From: UBA2767 sp965228625
Lineage (GTDB): Bacteria > Pseudomonadota > Alphaproteobacteria > Rhizobiales > Methyloligellaceae
DNA length: 64,000 nt
Assembly: GCA_965228625.1 (NCBI GenBank)
Contig: OZ245829.1
Coordinates: forward strand, 3,224,001 to 3,288,000
Direction: 5' to 3'
Part shown: positions 8,371-16,104 of the stretch, piece after piece
Layout: the number at the start of each line of letters is the position of its first letter
How positions within the stretch are numbered: position 1 is the first letter of the stretch
The notes under the pieces: generated by a model
What the model saw: only the letters and a program-made list of their open reading frames with translations
The model's database searches: none
What the model was told of the DNA's origin: nothing
Translations under genes and position numbers: made by a program

Positions 8371-9525
8371 CTACTCCAGCCGATCGTACATCTTGATCCA
8401 CATCTTGGTGCGCGGCACGAGCGACGAGATCAGCATGTACTCATCCAGCGTATGCGCGCCGGCCCCGTCGACGCCGAGCCCGTCGAGCGTGGGTACGCCC
8501 ATGGCGCCGCTGTAATTGCCGTCGGACCCGCCGCCGGTGATCGGCGTGTATTGCAGGTCGAGGTCGTGCTCGAGGCACGCCTCGCGGGCGAACTCGAACA
8601 GGGCCTTGCCCTCTTCGGTCATCTGGTAGGGTGGACGGTTCAGCCCGCCGGTGACCTCGATCTCCACGTCCGGATCGTGCGACTTGCGGTTCAGCAGCTC
8701 GGCGGTGAACGCCTCGCCGTCCTCCGCGGTCAGCACGCGCATGTCGATATGCACCTCGCACTCGCGCGGCACCACGTTGATGCCGGTGCCGCCGGTGATC
8801 ATGCCGGCGTTGAAGGTGACGCCGCGCTCATAGTCAGTCATCGCCTCGATCTCCAGGATCTGGCGCGCGATCTCCTTGATCGCACTGCGCCCGTTGTGGT
8901 GCATGGAGCCGGCATGGGCCGGCCGGCCGGTCGCCCGCATCACGAAATCCGCAACGCCCTTGCGTGCAACGACGACCTTGCCGCCGTCGCGCGCCGGTTC
9001 GGACACCAGCACATATTTGGCCTTCGCCGCCTCCGCCTCGATATGCTTGCGCGAGAACGGGCTCCCGACCTCTTCCTCCGACATGAACATGAAGGTCACC
9101 GGCAGCCGGGGCTTGCGGCCGAGACGCTGAAGGTGCCGGTAGGCATAGAGGCTCATATAGGCGCCCGCCTTCATGTCGTAGGCGCCGGGCCCGTAAAGCT
9201 TGTCGCCGTCGCGCCGGACCGGATTGTGCTCGTCCTTGGTGCCCACGGGATGAACCGTGTCGATATGGCAAAGCACGAGAATGCCCGGCTCTCCGGCGCC
9301 TGCGCCCTCGCTTCGCGCGACGACCAGGTCGCCCCACACACCGTCTCCGGAGATGCGCTCGATGGCGAGGCCGGCCGCCTCGCAGTCGGCGACCACGCGG
9401 TCGGCCATGCGGTTGACCGCTTCGGCGTCCTTGGTGGGGCTTTCGATCTCCACCCAGGCGGTGATGTCGCGGATCATCTCTTCGGTGTCGATTTGCGGCT
9501 CATTCGGAATGGCGTCGGACGGCAT
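8371..9525 (-). CDS. M20 family metallopeptidase (carboxypeptidase G2-like)
   Basis: A 384-aa zinc-dependent hydrolase of family M20. The metal-binding pattern is visible: LCHIDTVHPVG (H87, D89), GPGAYDMKAG (bridging D117) and MSEEEVGS (catalytic and metal glutamates at about 150-151), with the C-terminal GGGSDGNYSG segment and its expected histidine-bearing loop. It most resembles glutamate carboxypeptidase-type enzymes, which remove amino acids from acyl or peptidyl groups. The ATG at 9525 is preceded by an AGGAA-type site; the frame extends to 9756 without family similarity. No signal peptide is present. The true substrate is unknown. Confidence 0.88.
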   Translation of the reverse strand: MPSDAIPNEPQIDTEEMIRDITAWVEIESPTKDAEAVNRMADRVVADCEAAGLAIERISGDGVWGDLVVARSEGAGAGEPGILVLCHIDTVHPVGTKDEHNPVRRDGDKLYGPGAYDMKAGAYMSLYAYRHLQRLGRKPRLPVTFMFMSEEEVGSPFSRKHIEAEAAKAKYVLVSEPARDGGKVVVARKGVADFVMRATGRPAHAGSMHHNGRSAIKEIARQILEIEAMTDYERGVTFNAGMITGGTGINVVPRECEVHIDMRVLTAEDGEAFTAELLNRKSHDPDVEIEVTGGLNRPPYQMTEEGKALFEFAREACLEHDLDLQYTPITGGGSDGNYSGAMGVPTLDGLGVDGAGAHTLDEYMLISSLVPRTKMWIKMYDRLE

Positions 9526-10033
9526 TGTCGGGTTCCTGTTGTTTTTGTGATTGGAGTGTTCAAGGCGGGTCGAGATCCGATCATACCCGGTCGCGGTTCG
9601 GATGGGAGTCGTTTCTCGCTGGAAACAGGAGTGATGCTTGCGGTGTCTCACGCGATGAGCCGCGCTCACGGCACGCAGGATCCCGTCAGCGGAAAAATGC
9701 GTCGGGAAACGGGAGTCTTGCGGAGAAGCGGAGCGACCAGATAACGGCCCCGACACGAATAACCTGAAGGGTTAGCATCAAGTTGATGCCGGGGCCGGTC
9801 TCGCGCAATGCCACGTTCATCGCTTCCCATGGCATAAATGGGGCTGAAACGCGTTTTCCACAGTAAATCATCCTATTTGCGGGGTTTTTTTGACGCAAAT
9901 TTAGGCATTTCCATCTGTCCGGGCCGATGTGGCGCGTGTTTTTGGGGTTTTCGGGCGAAATGCCGGGTGGTTTGCTTGACGTGATTCGTTTTGGCCCAGG
10001 GCGGTGCGGAGGACGGGAATGGTGCCCCCCCCC
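9526..10033. other. 508-bp non-coding interval with hairpins
   Basis: This is the space upstream of the M20 peptidase gene and downstream of the NTF2-like gene, both on the minus strand. No convincing gene is seen. It holds the compact inverted-repeat structure at 9745-9797, a perfect 7-bp stem at 9875-9881/9894-9900 around a T-rich loop, and a run of nine C at about 10023-10031. It probably contains the M20 promoter and leader. Confidence 0.5.
9745..9797 (-). promoter_or_regulatory. Compact three-helix RNA-like structure in the M20 leader
   Basis: A perfect 8-bp inverted repeat, CGGCCCCG and CGGGGCCG, closes a 37-nt interior. Inside are two more hairpins: AACC/GGTT around CTTCA, and a perfect 15-nt palindrome GCATCAA-n-TTGATGC. 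Folded as RNA this would be a closed three-way junction about 220 nt upstream of the M20 start codon. I do not recognise it as a named riboswitch, and it could equally act from the plus strand. Confidence 0.35.
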
Positions 10034-10495
10034 TCACTCCATCTCGTAGGCGATGTAGCGGGCAATCTGCCACTTGCCGTCGGGCTGGCGACGGAAGACG
10101 TCGATGCCCCGGTCCGATGACGTCACCGCTTTCCCGGTCGCCTTGTTGGTCACGGTCAGGTGCCAGATAAGCCGGACCACCGCCATGTCGCCGGAGACCA
10201 TGATCTCGTTCAGCTCCAGCGCGTAACGGTAGTCGCGCGGTCCCGCGCTCAGGTCCCGTTGCAGCGATGCGCACAGCGAGTCGAAGGTCTTTTCCGGCTG
10301 GCCGCGATAATTGGCGATCAGGTCGGGGGCGAACAGGTCGCACAACTTGTCGACCCGGCCGGCATTGAAATCCTCTGTCCATTGCCTGAGCCGCTGCTCG
10401 ATCGCGGCCGCGTCGTCCCCTGCGCGCGGGGCCGTGGCAGTGAGCGTGATGACCACGGCGGCGACGGCAATGCGCCGCAATCCGGAAATGAACAT
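10034..10495 (-). CDS. Secreted NTF2-like (SnoaL-type) protein
   Basis: A 153-aa protein with a signal peptide (about residues 1-25, ending TAPRAG) and a single NTF2-like cone-fold domain. The start IEQRLRQWTEDFNAGRVDKLCDLFAPDLIANYRG and the end DVFRRQPDGKWQIARYIAYE are typical of SnoaL/DUF4440-like proteins. Such domains serve as small enzymes, binding domains or immunity-like proteins, so no reaction can be assigned. Two cysteines lie in the mature part. An AGGAG lies upstream of the ATG. It is a monocistronic minus-strand gene between the M20 peptidase and the IclR/aldolase-remnant region. Confidence 0.75.
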   Translation of the reverse strand: MFISGLRRIAVAAVVITLTATAPRAGDDAAAIEQRLRQWTEDFNAGRVDKLCDLFAPDLIANYRGQPEKTFDSLCASLQRDLSAGPRDYRYALELNEIMVSGDMAVVRLIWHLTVTNKATGKAVTSSDRGIDVFRRQPDGKWQIARYIAYEME

Positions 10496-10550
10496 GAAAC
10501 CGGGCTCCTATCGCTGCTCCTGACCCGAAGCAGACTATCACCGTTCCGGC

Positions 10551-10667
10551 CTACCCCCATGGTTTGCGGCCAACCTTGTTGGCAAAGGCAGCCTCGCCGA
10601 TCTTCAGAAAGTCGTTGGCGTGGGTGTAAAGAAACTGAACGCCCATTCCGACGTATTCGCGCATCAT
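10551..10667 (-). pseudogene. C-terminal remnant of an HpcH/HpaI aldolase
   Basis: Reading minus from 10667 to the TAG at 10551-10553 gives 38 residues containing GVQFLYTHANDFLKIG and ending VGRKPWG. This matches the C-terminus of the intact aldolase at 28840-29556, which has GVNFLYLHTNDFLRAGLAHF at the same distance from its end. Nothing upstream of this segment belongs to an aldolase: the IclR gene ends there, its TGA sharing one base with the remnant's first ATG. It is therefore best read as a leftover after deletion or rearrangement. Expression through TGATG coupling is possible but no function is likely. Confidence 0.75.
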
Positions 10668-11509
10668 CAGGCTGAGCGGCCCTTGCCCATGGCGCGAGAC
10701 GGGTTGCCGATGGATTGCAGAACCGGCTCCATCTTCTCCTCCATTTCCGCTGCCTCATTCTGCAGCGTGGCAACGATCGAGTCGCGGCGCGGCGGTTCGA
10801 GACGTGACGGAATCGCCGTGAGGTGGAGTGCGGCAACCGGCGTTCCGTCCCGGCGGCGTATCGGCACGCTGACAGCGGCCATGTCCGTTACGTTTTCCAT
10901 TCCCTCGAACAGATGGAGGTTGTTGTAGGCGTAGCCCTCGCGCCGGGTCGTCGCGATCATTTCGCGCAATTGCGTCTCGGTGAACGGAAACGGCGCGCGC
11001 AGTTCCGTGCCGGTTGCGAGAATGCGCTCGACCTCATCATCCGGCAATGCCGCCAGGATCGCGAGGCTGCCGGCGCCGATACCGAGCGGGCGCCGGTCGC
11101 CGATATTCAGGGTCAGGACACGGATCGGGAAGGAGCCCTCGTGGCAGTCGAGGCAGACGATCTCGTCACCGTCGCGCATGATCAGGTAGATCGTGTCCTG
11201 CGTGCGCTGGGATATGCGCGACAGGGTCGGCTCCGCAAGCCGCGCGAAGCTGAAACGGTTCTTCGCGGCCGATGCCCAGGTCAGCATCTTCAATCCCACA
11301 AAGAAACGCCCGGTCTCTTCGTCCTGCTCGGCAAGTCCGGTGGCGACAAGTCCGCCCAGAATTCTATGTGCCGTCGTCTTTCCAAGTCCGGTTTCGCGGA
11401 CGACGTCCGCCAACCGCAACCCGCCCGCTGATGCCCTTGACAGGGCATCCATGATCACGGTGATCCGCTCGATATTTCGATGCTCGCCCTTGGCAGGTCT
11501 CCGTTCCAT
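10667..11509 (-). CDS. IclR family transcriptional regulator (first)
   Basis: A 280-aa IclR-type regulator. The N-terminal winged helix-turn-helix (about residues 10-75) contains LRLADVVRETGLGKTTAHRILGGLVATGLAEQ. The C-terminal effector domain includes GIGAGSLAILAALPDDEVERIL and a TAVSVPIRRRDGTPVAALHL-like segment. It is transcribed away from the aminotransferase/ABC operon that starts at 11648, with inverted CGGAAC motifs between them, so it probably controls that operon and itself. It is related to the second IclR regulator at 19325-20092; both are followed or accompanied by aldolase sequence. The effector is unknown. Confidence 0.9.
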   Translation of the reverse strand: MERRPAKGEHRNIERITVIMDALSRASAGGLRLADVVRETGLGKTTAHRILGGLVATGLAEQDEETGRFFVGLKMLTWASAAKNRFSFARLAEPTLSRISQRTQDTIYLIMRDGDEIVCLDCHEGSFPIRVLTLNIGDRRPLGIGAGSLAILAALPDDEVERILATGTELRAPFPFTETQLREMIATTRREGYAYNNLHLFEGMENVTDMAAVSVPIRRRDGTPVAALHLTAIPSRLEPPRRDSIVATLQNEAAEMEEKMEPVLQSIGNPSRAMGKGRSA

Positions 11510-11530
11510 AAAGCAATAATCTCCTCGTCC

Positions 11531-11626
11531 AAACGGAACGAATATCCAGCTTGAGTTGCATTTTCAAGCGAAAACGCAATTGACATTGTTCCGAAAATAA
11601 GATTGAAAAACAAAAAAACGGAACAA
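11531..11626. promoter_or_regulatory. Candidate IclR operator region
   Basis: Between the divergent IclR and class IV aminotransferase genes the motif CGGAAC recurs: AACGGAACGAA at 11532-11542, TTGTTCCG at 11586-11593 and CGGAACAA at 11619-11626. The last two form a perfect 8-bp inverted repeat with a 25-bp spacer. IclR proteins often bind such paired half-sites in divergent regions. The binding claim is inference. Confidence 0.45.
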
Positions 11627-11647
11627 ATAGGGAGGCGAAGCGAACTT

Positions 11648-12565
11648 ATGGATGAGCCGATTGTGTATGTGAACGGCGAGTTTGTTCGCGAGTCGGAAGC
11701 GCGAATCTCGGTTCTGGATCACGCGGTGCTCTATGGCGACGGTGTGTTTGAAACGGCCTTCGCCTGGAAGAACCGGGTCTTCAAGCTTGATGCCCACATT
11801 GAACGTGGCTTTCGCTCCATGGCGGCGATTGCGCTTGAACCTCCGATGGACCGTGATGCCATGCGCGACATCATACTCGAGGCCGTTCGCCTCAATGGTT
11901 TCGAGAACGCCTACATCAAATGGCTGATCACCCGCGGTTCGAACGGCGCGCCGCTTATGGATCCGGTCGGTTGTGTTCCCAATCTGATTGTTCTTGTCAG
12001 GCCCTATATCAGCCGCGCCAGCGCCGAGCGGATTGCAAAGGGATTGCGGCTGAAGACGGTGGCGGTCCGCCGTCCATCAGGAGAAATCCTCGATCCACAA
12101 ATCAAGGGGCTGAACTACCTCAATCTTGTCCTGGCCAAGCTGGAGGCCAAGGCCGCAGGTGCCGATGAAGCGCTCCTTCTCGATACCCGCGGCCATATCT
12201 GCGAAGCGACGGGCTGTAATATCTTCCTGCGCCACGGCGCGTGTTTGAGCACGCCATCTCGTGACATTCTCGTCGGCGTGACGCGCGAGACCGTCCTCGA
12301 GCTGGCCCCTTCGAACGGGTACCAGACGGCTGAGAAGGACCTGCAGCTCTACGACGCCTATATCGCCGACGAAGTCTTCATCTGCAGCACGGCGGGCGGC
12401 CTTCTTCCAGTGGTGGAAATCGACGGCCGTCAGATTGGCAACGGAGCCCCGGGCGACGCACACCGCACGCTCGCAAGCGCCTATGACGCGCTGATCTCAT
12501 CGGACACCTTCGCGACACCAGTGCCAAAGGGGAACGGCAAGGACGCACCGGTGTCACCGGCATGA
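11648..12565 (+). CDS. Aminotransferase class IV (branched-chain/D-amino acid type)
   Basis: A 305-aa PLP enzyme of fold type IV, the group of branched-chain aminotransferases, D-alanine aminotransferase and aminodeoxychorismate lyase. The N-terminus VYVNGEFVRESEARISVLDHAVLYGDGVFET is typical. The PLP lysine is K153 in QIKGLNYLNLVLAK and the cofactor-ring glutamate is E186 in ICEATGCNIF. The ATG at 11648 has a GGGAGG site; the frame extends back to 11603 without similarity. It is the first gene of the IclR-linked uptake operon, which ends with a second aminotransferase of a different fold. The amino donor and oxoacid are not predictable. Confidence 0.88.
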   Translation: MDEPIVYVNGEFVRESEARISVLDHAVLYGDGVFETAFAWKNRVFKLDAHIERGFRSMAAIALEPPMDRDAMRDIILEAVRLNGFENAYIKWLITRGSNGAPLMDPVGCVPNLIVLVRPYISRASAERIAKGLRLKTVAVRRPSGEILDPQIKGLNYLNLVLAKLEAKAAGADEALLLDTRGHICEATGCNIFLRHGACLSTPSRDILVGVTRETVLELAPSNGYQTAEKDLQLYDAYIADEVFICSTAGGLLPVVEIDGRQIGNGAPGDAHRTLASAYDALISSDTFATPVPKGNGKDAPVSPA

Positions 12566-12652
12566 ATGCGAATGGGCAGCAGTACGACTGCTCGGCAATG
12601 AACCATTGAGTACCCGGAGATTCCGGGAGTTGTTGGAAAGGGAGGAAAACTC

Positions 12653-14200
12653 ATGAAAAGACTGGCGACACTGGCGGCCGCGGCCGCACTGGCCGTCGTT
12701 GCGAACAACGATGCGATGGCGCAGAAACGCGACCTCGTCGTTGCGACATCCCAGGGAGACGCGGGCAAGCTCGATCCGCACAAGACCGCGCAAGGCGCCG
12801 ACAAGGGCATTCTGAACTGGATGTTCAACGGCCTGGTGCGCATCAAGCCCGGTGAGGTCAATCCCGAGTTCATCGAGCCGGACCTTGCGGAGAGCTGGTC
12901 GTCGAACGACGACGGAACCGAGTGGACCTTCAAGATCCGCGAAGGGGTGAAATGCCATGACGGCACGGACTTCACCGCCGAGGACGCCGCCTATTCCCTG
13001 AAGCGGGCGTCCGACAAGAAGCGGTCATCGTTTGCCGGCGACTTTTCTTCGTTCAAGTCTGTCGAGGCGAAAGATCCGAAGACGCTCAAGATCACGTTGA
13101 AGAACCCGGTTCCAAGCCTGCTGGGGATCGTCGCCAATTATCACGGTGGCATGATGGTCTGCAAAGAGGCGGCCGAAGCAGCGGGCGACGACTTTGCGAA
13201 AAAGCCGATCGGCACGGGTCCCTTCAAGTTCGTCGAGTACCAGCCCCAGCAATACGTCAAGATGGCCGCCCACAAGCCATACTTCCGCGGTACGCCGAAG
13301 CTCGACACGATTACGTTCCGTTACATTCCCTCCGATGCAACGCGCGACCTGGCCTTCAAGACCGGCGAGGTCGATATGCTGTTCGGGCGGCAGAACAACC
13401 AGTGGGTCGAGCGCACCAAAAAAGTGCCCGGGGCGGTCGTGGTTGCAATGGAGCCGGCTGAACTCAACCAGATCTATCTGAACATGTCGAAGCCGCCGCT
13501 GGACGACATACGCGTCCGCAAGGCCATCGCACATGCGATCAATCGCGCGGAAATGGTTGCGTTTACGGGCGACGAGGTCGCGCGGGAAGCCGTGTCGGTG
13601 ATCCCGCAGGGCAATCTCGGACTGAACACGGAGCCGGGCCTGCTCAACCATGACATCGACAAAGCCAGGAAGCTGCTGGCCGAAGCGGGTCATCCCGACG
13701 GCATCACCATCAAGTCGGTGCAGTCCACGCTGCCCGTTCTGCTGCGAACCATGGAGGCGGTGCAGGCCCAGCTTCGCAAGGCCGGCATCAATCTGGAAAT
13801 CGAGCCGGTCGACCACCCGACTTACCATGCGAACATTCGCAAGGACCTGTCGGGCGTCACTCTGTACCAGGCGGCCCGCTTTCCGGTGGCGGATGTCTAT
13901 CTGACGAACTTCTTCCACTCCCGCAGCACGGTCAACACACCGACGGCGATCACGAATTTCTCTCATTGCAAGGCTGCGGATGCCGAAATCGACGCCGCGC
14001 GAAAAGAGACCGACCTCAAGAAGCAGAAAGAGCTTTGGGCGCTGGCCCAGCAGAAGATCGCCGACGAGGTCTGCGCGGTGCCCTTCTCCGAGCAGCTCGT
14101 GATGTGGGCGTGGAAGGACAATCTGGACTTCGGCTACGATGTGAAAGGGTCGCTCAACCTGATGCCGCAAGTGACCGAGAAGACGCGTTTCATCAAGTAG
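12653..14200 (+). CDS. ABC transporter substrate-binding protein, family 5
   Basis: A 515-aa periplasmic binding protein of the peptide/nickel/opine class (SBP_bac_5). A signal peptide ends near residue 23 (DAMA-QKRD). The fold markers GKLDPHKTAQGADKGILNWMFNGLVRI, EPDLAESWSSNDDGTEWTFKIREGVKCHDG and PIGTGPFKFVEYQP are clear. A GGGAGG ribosome site lies upstream. Permeases and ATPase follow immediately, giving a complete importer. The flanking aminotransferases suggest an amine- or amino-containing ligand, but binding specificity cannot be read from the sequence. Confidence 0.93.
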   Translation: MKRLATLAAAAALAVVANNDAMAQKRDLVVATSQGDAGKLDPHKTAQGADKGILNWMFNGLVRIKPGEVNPEFIEPDLAESWSSNDDGTEWTFKIREGVKCHDGTDFTAEDAAYSLKRASDKKRSSFAGDFSSFKSVEAKDPKTLKITLKNPVPSLLGIVANYHGGMMVCKEAAEAAGDDFAKKPIGTGPFKFVEYQPQQYVKMAAHKPYFRGTPKLDTITFRYIPSDATRDLAFKTGEVDMLFGRQNNQWVERTKKVPGAVVVAMEPAELNQIYLNMSKPPLDDIRVRKAIAHAINRAEMVAFTGDEVAREAVSVIPQGNLGLNTEPGLLNHDIDKARKLLAEAGHPDGITIKSVQSTLPVLLRTMEAVQAQLRKAGINLEIEPVDHPTYHANIRKDLSGVTLYQAARFPVADVYLTNFFHSRSTVNTPTAITNFSHCKAADAEIDAARKETDLKKQKELWALAQQKIADEVCAVPFSEQLVMWAWKDNLDFGYDVKGSLNLMPQVTEKTRFIK

Positions 14201-14290
14201 CGTTTGCGGTCACACTTCCGTTCCGGCCGGCATGGCGCCCGATGCCATGCCGGCTGAACAACGAACGGCGATAGGTTGGGGGAACGACGC

Positions 14291-15229
14291 ATGGCGGCAT
14301 TTCTCGTTCGGCGGGCGCTGCTCGCGATCATCACCGGGTTTTCGGTCCTGACGCTTGTCTTTGTGATCGTCCGCATCCTGCCGGGCGACCCGGCGCTGGT
14401 GATCCTCGGTGATTTCGCATCCGAGTCAGCGCTCAACACGCTTCGCGAGAGCCTTGGCCTCAACAAGCCTCTTTTGACCCAGTATGTGGACTTCCTCGGC
14501 GACGCGGTGACCGGTGACTGGGGGCAGTCCATGCTGACCGGCAGACCCGTCATTGAAGAAATCCTGAGTGTTCTGCCCTGGACGATCGAGCTGACGCTGG
14601 TTTCACTGGCGCTCGCGGCTGTCGTGGGCATCCCGCTTGGCGTCTGGGCGGCCGTGCACCGAAATCGCTGGCCGGACTACGTGACGCGGGTCGGTTCACT
14701 GCTCGGACTTTCTTTTCCGGCCTTTGTGTCGGCCGTCATTTTGCTCCTGATCTTCTCGATCCAGTTGCACTGGTTTCCGGTGATCAGCGCGCAGACCGGC
14801 GGGATCGGCGCCTGGTTCCAGTCGATCACGCTGCCGGCCGTCAGCCTCGGTCTGATCATGGCGGCCTACATCACGCGCGTTACGCGCTCGGCCATGCTGG
14901 AGATCCTGTCGGAGGACTTCGTGAGGACCGCACTTGCCAAGGGTGTTCCCTGGCGGGTGGTCATCCGCAAGCATGCCCTCAGGAACGCCCTGATCCCGAT
15001 TGTCACGGTTATAGGGCTGTTTCTCGGAATTCAGATCGGCAATTCCGTTCTGACAGAGATCGTGTTCAACCGGCCCGGCCTCGGAAAACTGATAGTCGGT
15101 GCCCTCAACCAGCGCGACTACACCATGCTCCAGGGCATGATGGTCATCTACACGCTGCTCGTGATTGCGGTGAACGCCATCACCGATGTCATCTACGCGC
15201 TGGTCGATCCCCGGGTGAGGTTGAAATGA
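14291..15229 (+). CDS. ABC transporter permease (DppB-like)
   Basis: A 312-aa inner-membrane permease with six predicted helices. The N-terminus LVRRALLAIITGFSVLTLVFVIVRILPGDPA is the standard DppB/OppB opening. The EAA loop is near residues 205-240 (FVRTALAKGVPWRVVIRKHALRNALIP). The ATG at 14291 has a GGGGGAA site and is preferred over an in-frame TTG at 14276. Its TGA overlaps the start of the second permease, indicating coupled translation. It forms the importer channel with that protein. Confidence 0.93.
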   Translation: MAAFLVRRALLAIITGFSVLTLVFVIVRILPGDPALVILGDFASESALNTLRESLGLNKPLLTQYVDFLGDAVTGDWGQSMLTGRPVIEEILSVLPWTIELTLVSLALAAVVGIPLGVWAAVHRNRWPDYVTRVGSLLGLSFPAFVSAVILLLIFSIQLHWFPVISAQTGGIGAWFQSITLPAVSLGLIMAAYITRVTRSAMLEILSEDFVRTALAKGVPWRVVIRKHALRNALIPIVTVIGLFLGIQIGNSVLTEIVFNRPGLGKLIVGALNQRDYTMLQGMMVIYTLLVIAVNAITDVIYALVDPRVRLK

Positions 15230-16101
15230 GTGCGGTCGACACCCGGGTCGAGGCGCCAACCGGCTGGCGTGCCCTGGTTCGCGTCTTCAACGCGAACAAG
15301 ATCTCGTGGATCGGGTTCGTTCTTCTCATTCTGATCCTCGCCGTTGCCGCGCTGGCGCCGTTCCTCACCCGCTATGACCCGTTCGACCAGAACGTGTTTG
15401 CGCAATTGCAGGGACCGTCATCCGCCCACCTGTTCGGCACCGACGAATATGGCCGCGATATCTGGGCCCGGCTGATATACGGCGCGCGCATCTCTCTGGT
15501 GATCGGTGTGGCGTCGACCCTGATCGCGATGGTCGTGGGCTCGGCCATCGGCGTGCTGGCGGGTTGGTATGGCGGCCGCTTCGACGCAGTCGTCATGCAG
15601 ATCATGGATGTGCTGCTGGCTTTCCCGTCGCTCATCCTGGGCCTGATCGTGGTCGCTATGCTCGGACCGACGATGACAAATCTCATCATCGCGATTGCCC
15701 TGACGTCGATCCCCCCATTTGCCAGGATCGCGCGCGCGCCGACGATCAGTCTCCGGGAGCGGGAATTTGTCGAAGCGTGCCGGGCGCTCGGATACTCCGA
15801 CATGCGGATCCTGTGTCTCCACATCGTGCCCAACATCCTGGCTGACATCCTGGTGATGGCTTCGCTGTGGCTTGCAAATGCCATCCGCACCGAGGCATCG
15901 CTTGCGTTCATTGGTCTCGGCATCAAGCCACCAATCCCGACCTGGGGCGGCATGATCCGGTCCGGATTCGAGAACATTCTCGACAATGCCTGGCTGGCGG
16001 TTGTGCCAAGCATCGCCATCCTGCTGGTGATCTTCGCCCTCAATCTGCTTGGCGACGGGCTTCGCGACGCGCTCGATCCCAAGCTGCGAAACGAGGTCTG
16101 A
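15226..16101 (+). CDS. ABC transporter permease (DppC-like)
   Basis: A 291-aa permease of the DppC/OppC type. The N-terminal helix is preceded by a short cytoplasmic part, and the periplasmic segment DPFDQNVFAQLQGPSSAHLFGTDEYGRDIWARLIYGARISL is characteristic. The EAA loop (EFVEACRALGYSDMRILCLHIVPNI) lies near residues 180-205. Its ATG overlaps the previous stop as ATGA, and the ATPase gene begins 3 bp after its own stop. It pairs with the DppB-like subunit. Confidence 0.93.
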   Translation: MSAVDTRVEAPTGWRALVRVFNANKISWIGFVLLILILAVAALAPFLTRYDPFDQNVFAQLQGPSSAHLFGTDEYGRDIWARLIYGARISLVIGVASTLIAMVVGSAIGVLAGWYGGRFDAVVMQIMDVLLAFPSLILGLIVVAMLGPTMTNLIIAIALTSIPPFARIARAPTISLREREFVEACRALGYSDMRILCLHIVPNILADILVMASLWLANAIRTEASLAFIGLGIKPPIPTWGGMIRSGFENILDNAWLAVVPSIAILLVIFALNLLGDGLRDALDPKLRNEV

Positions 16102-16104
16102 GCG

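Noticed and set aside
9686..9898. A 70-codon minus-strand frame upstream of the M20 gene
   Set aside because: It overlaps the inverted-repeat structure and has no recognisable protein features.
10021..10033. Run of nine C as a phase-variation tract
   Set aside because: It lies in non-coding DNA just past a stop codon, so slippage would not change any reading frame here.
13025..14170. A 381-codon minus-strand frame opposite the family-5 binding protein
   Set aside because: No domain is visible, and the plus-strand protein is unambiguous.
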